Shown piece after piece: positions 52,165 through 59,598 of a stretch of DNA of 64,000 bases. How positions within the stretch are numbered: the stretch's first letter is position 1; each line of letters starts with the position of its first letter. A model generated the notes under the pieces. The model was not told the origin of the DNA and searched no databases. It saw only the letters and a list, made by a program, of their open reading frames with translations. The DNA is from Bhargavaea changchunensis (GTDB lineage: Bacteria > Bacillota > Bacilli > Bacillales_A > Planococcaceae): contig NZ_JBHTCT010000003.1 in NCBI RefSeq assembly GCF_042665595.1, positions 62,001 to 126,000 on the forward strand, read 5' to 3'. Both the position numbers and the translations under genes were made by a program.

Positions 52165-53267
52165 CAAAAAAGCGATATCTGATTCTTGAAGACGGTACGG
52201 TATTTGAGGGAGAGGCGTTCGGAGCGGACCGCGGCATGGTCGGCGAAGTCGTCTTCACGACCAGCATGAGCGGCTACCAGGAAGCACTGACGAACCCGTC
52301 CAATACGGGCGTGATTCTTGTCATGACCTACCCGCTCATCGGCAACTACGGGGTGAACCGCGATGACTCCGAATCGGTCGACCTGAACCTCGGCGCACTC
52401 GCGGTCCGCGAAATCGAGGAGCAGCCGTCGAATTTCCGCTGTGACGAAACGCTCTCCTCCTTCATGCAAAAGCGTAGCATTCCCGGGATTTCCGAGATCG
52501 ATACCCGTAAACTGACCCGCATCATCCGCAAAAAAGGCACGATGAAGGGAATGCTCACCGAAGCCGGAAAGGATGTTGATCTGAATACAGCACTTCAGGT
52601 GCTGGCGGCCTCCGAAATGGCACCGGGCCTCGTCGAAGCCGTCTCGACCAAACGTCCTTACCCGAGCCCGGGCCGCGGCAAGCGAGTGGCCGTCGTAGAC
52701 TACGGAATGAAGCACGGCATTCTCCGCGAGCTGAATAAGCGCGGCTGCGATGTCCTGGTCGTTCCTTACGATACTTCTGCCGAGGACGTGCTCGCCTGGC
52801 ATCCGGACGGAATCCTTCTTTCGAACGGGCCTGGCAATCCGGAAGATGTTCAAGAAGCGCCTGCCTTTATCCGCGAAGTGCTCGGAAAAGTTCCAGTCTT
52901 CGGCATCAACCTCGGCCACGAGCTGCTTGCCATCAGCTGCGGGGCGAAGACATTCAAGATGCGCTTCGGCCATCACGGCGGCAACCATCCCGTGAAAGAC
53001 CTGCAAACGGGACGTACGGAAATCACTTCCCAAAACCACCAGTACGCGGTGGACCGGGACTCTCTCGAAGGGACAGGCCTGACCGTGACCCATGTCGCTC
53101 TTAATGACGGCACGGTCGAGGGACTTGCCCATGAGACACATGCGGCATTCTCCGTCCAATTCGATCCCGAAGCTTCTCCGGGACCGGAGGATTCCAACCA
53201 TCTGTTCGACCGGTTTATCGACATCATGGAGCGCCACAACGGAAAGGAGATCATCGCCAATGCCTAA
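52161..53267 (+). CDS. carA: Carbamoyl-phosphate synthase small subunit, glutaminase site degenerate
   Basis: A 368-residue protein with the usual two domains: the N-terminal CPS small-chain domain (about 1-150) and a class I glutamine amidotransferase domain (about 170-360). The nucleophile motif, normally GICLGHQ, reads G-I-N250-L-G-H-E, so the catalytic Cys is Asn; the HPE motif near the end reads F-D335-P-E337, so the catalytic His is Asp; Glu337 remains. Such a domain should not hydrolyse glutamine. It may keep a structural role and leave the synthase to use free ammonia. Start ATG 52161 overlaps pyrC; carB overlaps by eight bases. Confidence 0.93.
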   Translation: MTKKRYLILEDGTVFEGEAFGADRGMVGEVVFTTSMSGYQEALTNPSNTGVILVMTYPLIGNYGVNRDDSESVDLNLGALAVREIEEQPSNFRCDETLSSFMQKRSIPGISEIDTRKLTRIIRKKGTMKGMLTEAGKDVDLNTALQVLAASEMAPGLVEAVSTKRPYPSPGRGKRVAVVDYGMKHGILRELNKRGCDVLVVPYDTSAEDVLAWHPDGILLSNGPGNPEDVQEAPAFIREVLGKVPVFGINLGHELLAISCGAKTFKMRFGHHGGNHPVKDLQTGRTEITSQNHQYAVDRDSLEGTGLTVTHVALNDGTVEGLAHETHAAFSVQFDPEASPGPEDSNHLFDRFIDIMERHNGKEIIANA

Positions 53268-56200
53268 ACGCACAGATATTGAAACGATCCTCGTCATCGG
53301 TTCCGGGCCAATCGTCATCGGCCAGGCCGCAGAGTTCGACTATGCCGGAACACAGGCCTGCCTCTCCCTGAAAGAAGAAGGGTACCGGGTGATCCTCATC
53401 AACTCCAACCCGGCAACGATTATGACCGACACGGAGATTGCGGATAAGGTATACATTGAACCGATTTCCCTGGAATTTGTCTCCCGGATCATCCGCAAGG
53501 AGCGTCCTGACGCGATCCTGCCGACACTCGGCGGCCAGACCGGCCTCAATATGGCCATCGACCTGGACAAGTCGGGAATTCTGGATGAACTCGGCATCGA
53601 AGTGCTCGGCACGAAGCTGGACGCCATCAACAAAGCCGAGGACCGCGAGCTGTTCCGCTCCCTCATGAACGAACTGGACGTGCCGGTACCGGAAAGCGAC
53701 ATCATCCATAATCTTGAGGAAGCAAAGGCGTTCGTTGCGGAAATCGGCTATCCGGTCATCGTGCGCCCGGCATTTACGCTCGGCGGCACGGGCGGCGGCA
53801 TCTGCCACGACGACAAGGAACTTGAAGAGATTGTCGCGAGCGGCCTGAAGTACAGCCCGGTCAGCCAGTGTCTCCTCGAAAAGTCGATCGCAGGCTTTAA
53901 AGAGATCGAATTCGAAGTGATGCGCGACTCCGCGGACAATGCCATTGTTGTCTGCAGCATGGAAAACTTCGACCCGGTCGGGATCCACACCGGCGACTCG
54001 ATCGTCGTGGCACCTGTCCAGACACTGTCCGACCGTGAAGTCCAGATGCTCCGGAACGTGTCGCTCAACATCATCCGTGCGCTTGGAATCGAGGGCGGCT
54101 GCAACGTCCAGCTGGCGCTCGACCCGGACAGCTTCAACTTCTACGCGATCGAAGTCAACCCGCGTGTCAGCCGATCGTCCGCTCTTGCCTCTAAAGCGAC
54201 GGGCTATCCGATTGCAAAGCTCGCATCCAAAATTGCAGTCGGTCTGACACTGGATGAGATGATGAACCCGGTGACGGGACAGACCTATGCCTGCTTCGAA
54301 CCGACGATCGACTACATCGTCGCGAAGATCCCTCGCTGGCCGTTCGACAAGTTTGAAAGCGCAAAGCGAAACCTGGGCACGCAGATGAAGGCGACCGGGG
54401 AAGTCATGTCCATCGGCAGAACATTCGAGGAAGCCATTCTGAAAGCCGTGCGTTCCCTTGAGACAGGCCTTTACCACCTGAATCTGAAGCACGGGGAAGA
54501 CCTCTCGATGGAATGGATCGAAAAGCGCATCCGCCGCGCGGGCGATGAGCGCCTGTTCTTCATCGGCGAGGCGCTTCGCCGCGGAGTCACGGTGGAAGAG
54601 ATCCATGAGTGGAGCAAGATCGACTTCTTCTTCCTGAACAAGCTCGAAAAGATCGTGGCCTACGAAAACACGCTCAGGGAAAACCCGTTTGACCGCACGG
54701 TCGCCCGCAAAGCGAAACGCATGGGCTTCGCAGACCGCACCATCGCCGAACTCTGGGAGACGAAGGAGCGGGATGTGTACGAGTGGCGTACCGAACAAGG
54801 ACTCGTGCCGGTCTACAAGATGGTCGATACATGTGCCGGAGAATTCGAATCCGAGACGCCTTATTTCTACGGCACTTATGAAGAAGAAAATGAGTCGCTG
54901 AAATCAGGCAAGGAAAGCGTCATCGTTCTCGGTTCGGGCCCGATCCGGATCGGACAGGGCGTCGAGTTCGACTATGCCACAGTCCACTCGGTCTGGGCCA
55001 TCCAGGAAGCCGGCTACGAGGCGATCATCATTAACAACAACCCGGAGACGGTTTCTACCGACTTCTCCATCTCCGACAAGCTCTACTTCGAGCCGCTCAC
55101 AATCGAGGACGTCATGGCGATCATCGACCTTGAGCAGCCGAAAGGCGTCATCGTCCAGTTCGGCGGCCAGACGGCGATCAACCTGGCGGACGCTTTGGAA
55201 GCCCGAGGAGTGAAAATTCTCGGAACGACTCTGGAAGACCTCGACCGCGCTGAAAGCCGAGACAAGTTCGAAGAGACGCTCCGCGGACTCGGCATCCCGC
55301 AGCCGCTCGGAAAAACCGCCGTATCCGCGCCTGAAGCGGCGGAAATTGCACGCGGCATCGGCTATCCCGTTCTTGTGCGCCCTTCCTATGTCCTCGGTGG
55401 CCGAGCGATGGAAATCGTCTACAATGAGCAGGAACTGATGCACTACATGGAAAATGCTGTCGAGGCGAGCCCGGAGCACCCGGTCCTGATCGACCGTTAC
55501 CTGACGGGCAAGGAGATCGAAGTCGACGCCATCTGTGACGGCGAAAACGTCCTGATCCCGGGCATCATGGAGCACGTCGAGCGCGCCGGCGTCCACTCCG
55601 GGGACTCCATTGCGGTCTATCCGCCGCAGAGCCTCACGGACAAGCAGGTCGCCACACTGACGGACTATACGGAGCGGCTTGCCCGCGGACTTAACATTGT
55701 CGGGCTCATGAACATCCAGTATGTGATTGCAGACGGCGAAGTGTATGTCATCGAGGTCAACCCGCGCTCCAGCCGAACGGTGCCGTTCCTCAGCAAGATC
55801 ACCGGCATCCCGATGGCCAATATCGCGACGAAGGCGATTCTCGGCGAATCGATTACCGGCCAGGGCTATCCGACCGGGCTGCTTGACCAGGTCAGCGGCG
55901 TTTATGTGAAGGTTCCGGTGTTCAGCTTCGCCAAGCTGGCCCGTGTCGACATCACGCTCGGACCGGAGATGAAATCGACGGGCGAGGTCATGGGCAAGGA
56001 CGATACATTCGAAAAAGCGCTTTACAAAGGATTTATCGCCTCCGGAATGGAAATACGCGACCACGGAACGGTTCTCTTCACGGTTTCCGACAAGGACAAG
56101 GAAGAAGCAGCAGGCATCGCTGCGCGCTTCGCGGATATCGGCTACCAGCTGCTCGCGACAGAAGGCACTGCGGAAACATTCCGCGAAGCGGGCTTGCCTG

Positions 56201-56475
56201 TCAGGACGGTCGGCAAGATCGGTGGCGAAGGCAAGACGCTGATCGACGTCATCCAGACGGGGGAAGCCCAGTTCATCATCAACACGCTTACCAAAGGCAA
56301 GCAGCCTGAGCGTGACGGGTTCCGCATCCGCCGTGAATCCGTCGAAAACGGAATTCCGTGCATGACTTCCCTCGATACGACCAAAGCCGTACTTCGCGTC
56401 CTCGAATCGATGACGTTCTCGGCAGAGGCGATGCTTCCTCGTAATGTGAAGTCTCCGCGGGAGGTCCATGCATGA
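53260..56475 (+). CDS. carB: Carbamoyl-phosphate synthase large subunit
   Basis: A 1071-residue protein with two ATP-grasp halves: the first starts ILVIGSGPIVIGQAAEFDYAG, the second VIVLGSGPIRIGQGVEFDY (about 550); the C-terminal allosteric MGS-like domain begins near 935. RPAFTLGGTGGG and RPSYVLGGRAME are the ATP loops. No active-site loss was noticed here, in contrast to carA. The start at 53260 follows GGAAAGGAG inside the end of carA. Confidence 0.96.
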   Translation: MPKRTDIETILVIGSGPIVIGQAAEFDYAGTQACLSLKEEGYRVILINSNPATIMTDTEIADKVYIEPISLEFVSRIIRKERPDAILPTLGGQTGLNMAIDLDKSGILDELGIEVLGTKLDAINKAEDRELFRSLMNELDVPVPESDIIHNLEEAKAFVAEIGYPVIVRPAFTLGGTGGGICHDDKELEEIVASGLKYSPVSQCLLEKSIAGFKEIEFEVMRDSADNAIVVCSMENFDPVGIHTGDSIVVAPVQTLSDREVQMLRNVSLNIIRALGIEGGCNVQLALDPDSFNFYAIEVNPRVSRSSALASKATGYPIAKLASKIAVGLTLDEMMNPVTGQTYACFEPTIDYIVAKIPRWPFDKFESAKRNLGTQMKATGEVMSIGRTFEEAILKAVRSLETGLYHLNLKHGEDLSMEWIEKRIRRAGDERLFFIGEALRRGVTVEEIHEWSKIDFFFLNKLEKIVAYENTLRENPFDRTVARKAKRMGFADRTIAELWETKERDVYEWRTEQGLVPVYKMVDTCAGEFESETPYFYGTYEEENESLKSGKESVIVLGSGPIRIGQGVEFDYATVHSVWAIQEAGYEAIIINNNPETVSTDFSISDKLYFEPLTIEDVMAIIDLEQPKGVIVQFGGQTAINLADALEARGVKILGTTLEDLDRAESRDKFEETLRGLGIPQPLGKTAVSAPEAAEIARGIGYPVLVRPSYVLGGRAMEIVYNEQELMHYMENAVEASPEHPVLIDRYLTGKEIEVDAICDGENVLIPGIMEHVERAGVHSGDSIAVYPPQSLTDKQVATLTDYTERLARGLNIVGLMNIQYVIADGEVYVIEVNPRSSRTVPFLSKITGIPMANIATKAILGESITGQGYPTGLLDQVSGVYVKVPVFSFAKLARVDITLGPEMKSTGEVMGKDDTFEKALYKGFIASGMEIRDHGTVLFTVSDKDKEEAAGIAARFADIGYQLLATEGTAETFREAGLPVRTVGKIGGEGKTLIDVIQTGEAQFIINTLTKGKQPERDGFRIRRESVENGIPCMTSLDTTKAVLRVLESMTFSAEAMLPRNVKSPREVHA

Positions 56476-57239
56476 TCCTGAACGAACGCATGAAGGTCGC
56501 GGGCCAGAGGGAAATTGCCAGGAACATCTTCGAACTGGTCCTGGAAGGGGAGCTGGCCGATGAAATCCGGGAGCCCGGGAAGTTTGTCCACGTGCGGGCC
56601 GGTGAGACGATGGACCCGCTTCTCAGGCGGCCCATCAGCATTGCCGACTATGATGATGGAAGGATCACACTCATTTACCGAGCGGAAGGCGACGGAACGC
56701 GCGTAATTTCGGAAAAGGAACGTCATGGCCAGGCCGACGTTCTCGGTCCGCTCGGCAACGGGTTCCCCGTTGAGGCGGGTGCTCCGGGGACGAAGGCGCT
56801 GCTTGTCGGAGGGGGGATCGGCGTGCCGCCGCTGTACGGTCTGTCAAAGCGTCTGAAGGAAGCAGGGGTCGAGCCGGTCCATGTGCTCGGCTTCCAGTCG
56901 GACGATGTCGTCTTCTATGAAGAGGAATTCAGCCGGCTCGGCGAAACCCATATCGCGACGGTTGACGGCTCCCGGGGGACGAAAGGGTTCGTGACCGATG
57001 TCATGGGGGCGCTCGGCCATGAATTCAGCGTCTATTACAGCTGCGGGCCGCTCCCGATGCTGAAAGCTGTTGCGGACGGGATGCAGGGGACGGAAGGCTA
57101 TCTGAGCTTCGAGGAACGGATGGGCTGCGGCATCGGCGCTTGCTTTGCATGTGTCTGCCGTACGGATACAAACGACCCCGGCTATGTGAAGGTCTGCTCG
57201 GACGGCCCGGTATTCAAGGCGGGGGTGGTGTCGATATGA
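56472..57239 (+). CDS. pyrK: Dihydroorotate dehydrogenase electron transfer subunit
   Basis: A 255-residue FAD and iron-sulfur subunit. RRPISIADYD binds FAD, GGGIGVPPLY is the NAD site, and the C-terminal CGIGACFACVC with a later Cys (YVKVCSDGP) binds the 2Fe-2S cluster. It passes electrons from PyrD to NAD. Overlaps carB and pyrD by four bases each. Confidence 0.96.
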   Translation: MILNERMKVAGQREIARNIFELVLEGELADEIREPGKFVHVRAGETMDPLLRRPISIADYDDGRITLIYRAEGDGTRVISEKERHGQADVLGPLGNGFPVEAGAPGTKALLVGGGIGVPPLYGLSKRLKEAGVEPVHVLGFQSDDVVFYEEEFSRLGETHIATVDGSRGTKGFVTDVMGALGHEFSVYYSCGPLPMLKAVADGMQGTEGYLSFEERMGCGIGACFACVCRTDTNDPGYVKVCSDGPVFKAGVVSI

Positions 57240-58150
57240 ACCGGCTACAGGTGGAACTGCCCGGACTTTCACTGAAAAACCCGATCATGCCGGCAAGCGG
57301 CTGTTTTGGGTTCGGCAAGGAATATGCACAATTATACGATCTGTCAAAGCTTGGAGCCATCATGGTGAAAGCGACCACCCTTGAACCGAGGTTCGGAAAC
57401 CCGACACCCCGCGTTGCGGAAACGCCCGCGGGAATGCTGAATGCAATCGGCCTCCAGAATCCGGGGCTCGAAAAAGTAGTCACGGAGGAACTTCCGTGGC
57501 TGGAGCAGTACGATGTCCCGATCATCGCGAACGTCGCCGGCTCCGAGACGGAAGATTATGTCGCGGTCGCAGAGCGCATCTCCGAAGCTCCAAATGTCCA
57601 TGCACTTGAACTGAACATCTCGTGCCCGAACGTGAAGTGCGGAGGCATCACATTCGGTACGGATCCCAAGATTGCCGGGGAACTTACGCGGGCGGTAAAG
57701 GCAGTATCGTCCGTGCCTGTCTATGTCAAGCTCTCCCCGAACGTCACCGACGTCACCGAGATTGCCCGTGCGGTTGAAGCGGGCGGCGCTGACGGACTGA
57801 CGCTCATCAACACGCTTGTAGGCATGAGATTCGATCCTCGCACAGGACGGCCGGTCATAGCAAATGGAACAGGCGGCCTTTCAGGACCGGCCGTGAAACC
57901 GGTCGCGCTGCGCATGGTCTATGAAGTCTCCCGGAGTGTTTCGATCCCGGTGATCGGGATGGGCGGCATCTCCGATGTGGATGATGTCATCAACTTCATG
58001 TCTGCCGGTGCCAGTGCGGTCGCGGTCGGCACGGCGAATTTCGTTGACCATTTTGTCTGTCCGAAATTGATTGACGTCCTTCCTGACCGTCTGGACGAAC
58101 TGGGCATCGGGAACATCACGGAACTTATCGGAAGGAGCCACAGAATATGA
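57236..58150 (+). CDS. pyrD: Dihydroorotate dehydrogenase (class 1B, NAD-dependent)
   Basis: A 304-residue FMN barrel enzyme. LELNISCPNVKCGG contains the catalytic Cys of class 1B, and GMGGISDVDDVINFMSAGASAVAVGTAN-type sequence binds FMN. Works with PyrK. Start ATG 57236 overlaps the pyrK stop; stop overlaps pyrF. Confidence 0.96.
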   Translation: MNRLQVELPGLSLKNPIMPASGCFGFGKEYAQLYDLSKLGAIMVKATTLEPRFGNPTPRVAETPAGMLNAIGLQNPGLEKVVTEELPWLEQYDVPIIANVAGSETEDYVAVAERISEAPNVHALELNISCPNVKCGGITFGTDPKIAGELTRAVKAVSSVPVYVKLSPNVTDVTEIARAVEAGGADGLTLINTLVGMRFDPRTGRPVIANGTGGLSGPAVKPVALRMVYEVSRSVSIPVIGMGGISDVDDVINFMSAGASAVAVGTANFVDHFVCPKLIDVLPDRLDELGIGNITELIGRSHRI

Positions 58151-58854
58151 AGCATTCGCCGATCATTGCGCTGGACTTTCCGGCTCTGGATGAGGCATTT
58201 GGATTCCTGGACAAAATGCCTTCGGGACTGTGGGTGAAAGTCGGCATGGAACTGTATCTCCAGAACGGTCCGGATATCGTGGAAAGGGTGAAGGGTAGGG
58301 GACATCAGGTATTCCTCGACCTGAAGCTGCACGATATCCCGAACACGGTCGGCCGGGCAATGGAAGGGCTCGCCCGAGTCGGCGCGGACATGGTGAACGT
58401 TCATGCAGCGGGGGGAAGCGAAATGATGGAGCGGGCGCTCGACGGCCTGGAAGCCGGAACGCCTTCCGGCCGGAAACGCCCGGCACTGATTGCGGTCACC
58501 CAGCTGACTTCCACCGCGGAAGAGCAGATGAACCGTGAGCAGGGGATTCCGGGCACACTTTTGGATTCAGTGGTCCGGTATGCCCGGCTCGCCGATGAGG
58601 CCGGAATGGACGGTGTCGTCTGTTCGGTACACGAAGCCTCGGCCATCCGGGATGCCTGCGGAGAAGACTTCCTGAAGGTGACGCCGGGCATCCGCCTGGA
58701 GGACGGCGACGCACATGACCAGAAGCGGATCTCCACGCCCGCTGATGCGGCGCATGCCGGATCGACGCATATCGTGGTCGGGCGTGCGATTACCCAGGCT
58801 GCCGATCCGGCTGCCGCATATGAAACCGTGAAACGGCAATGGGAGGTTGGTTGA
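58147..58854 (+). CDS. pyrF: Orotidine 5'-phosphate decarboxylase
   Basis: A 235-residue barrel enzyme. DLKLHDIPNT is the catalytic Lys-Asp array; TPGIRLE and HIVVGRAIT near the end bind phosphate. Converts OMP to UMP. Tightly coupled to pyrD (four-base overlap). Confidence 0.96.
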   Translation: MKHSPIIALDFPALDEAFGFLDKMPSGLWVKVGMELYLQNGPDIVERVKGRGHQVFLDLKLHDIPNTVGRAMEGLARVGADMVNVHAAGGSEMMERALDGLEAGTPSGRKRPALIAVTQLTSTAEEQMNREQGIPGTLLDSVVRYARLADEAGMDGVVCSVHEASAIRDACGEDFLKVTPGIRLEDGDAHDQKRISTPADAAHAGSTHIVVGRAITQAADPAAAYETVKRQWEVG

Positions 58855-58855
58855 A

Positions 58856-59488
58856 ATGTCAATGAAAAGAGAAATTGCGGATGCACTCCTGTCGATCGGG
58901 GCTGTACGCTTCAGTCCGGAAGAGCCGTTCACATGGGCCTCGGGCATCAAGTCGCCGATCTATTGCGACAACCGCCTGACCATGTCGTATCCTGAAGTGC
59001 GGAAGCGCATCGCACAGGGGCTGGCCGAATTGATCAGGACGGAGTATCCGGAAGCGGAAGTGATTGCAGGCACCGCCACTGCCGGCATTCCTCATGCCGC
59101 TTGGGTCAGCGACCTGATGGACAAGCCGATGATCTATATCCGGTCAAAACCGAAAGGCCATGGCCGCGGCAATCAGATCGAGGGGGAGCTAAAGGACGGA
59201 AGCCGTACGGTGATCATTGAGGACCTCATCTCGACGGGGGGCAGCAGCCTGACTGCAGCCGCTGCCGCGAAAGATGCGGGAGCCGATGTCCTAGGGGTTG
59301 TTTCGATCTTTACATATGGTCTGGAAAAAGCAGAAAAGAATTTCGGAGAGGCCGGCCTGCCGCACCACAGCCTCACCGACTTTGACGCACTCGCGAATGC
59401 GGCAGCTGACTCTGGTGCGATACCGAAAGCATCGCTCCCAAGTCTGATCGAATGGCACGGGAAGTTGAGTAAAGGTGAACTGCTATAA
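58856..59488 (+). CDS. pyrE: Orotate phosphoribosyltransferase
   Basis: A 210-residue enzyme joining orotate and PRPP. VIIEDLISTGGSS is the PRPP motif and the KPKGHGRGNQIEG loop carries the flexible catalytic residues. ATG 58856 has GGGAGG nine bases upstream, inside the end of pyrF. Last gene of the pyr operon; a terminator follows. Confidence 0.96.
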   Translation: MSMKREIADALLSIGAVRFSPEEPFTWASGIKSPIYCDNRLTMSYPEVRKRIAQGLAELIRTEYPEAEVIAGTATAGIPHAAWVSDLMDKPMIYIRSKPKGHGRGNQIEGELKDGSRTVIIEDLISTGGSSLTAAAAAKDAGADVLGVVSIFTYGLEKAEKNFGEAGLPHHSLTDFDALANAAADSGAIPKASLPSLIEWHGKLSKGELL

Positions 59489-59494
59489 GACATC

Positions 59495-59528
59495 CGACCG
59501 GTCCTGTTCAAGGGCCGGTCGTTTTTTT
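59495..59528 (+). terminator. Terminator of the pyr operon
   Basis: CGACCGGTCC and GGGCCGGTCG around TGTTCAA, then seven T. Confidence 0.92.
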
Positions 59529-59537
59529 CTTGTCTAT

Positions 59538-59581
59538 TGAAAAGAGCCGAAGGAAGGCATCGCTGCACTTCGCTTCGGCTT
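59538..59581 (-). terminator. Terminator after the CotA-like gene
   Basis: Minus strand: AGCCGAAG and CTTCGGCT around a 20-base loop, followed by CTTTTCA. Weak T-run. Confidence 0.6.
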
Positions 59582-59598
59582 AACATAACGTCATTCTG

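Noticed and set aside
53251..54798. Long minus-strand open frame (515 codons) antisense to carB
   Set aside because: Shadow of the high-G+C carB codons; no start signal or family motif, and carB is clear on the other strand.
54904..56469. Long minus-strand open frame (521 codons) antisense to carB
   Set aside because: Same reason: codon-bias shadow of the second half of carB.
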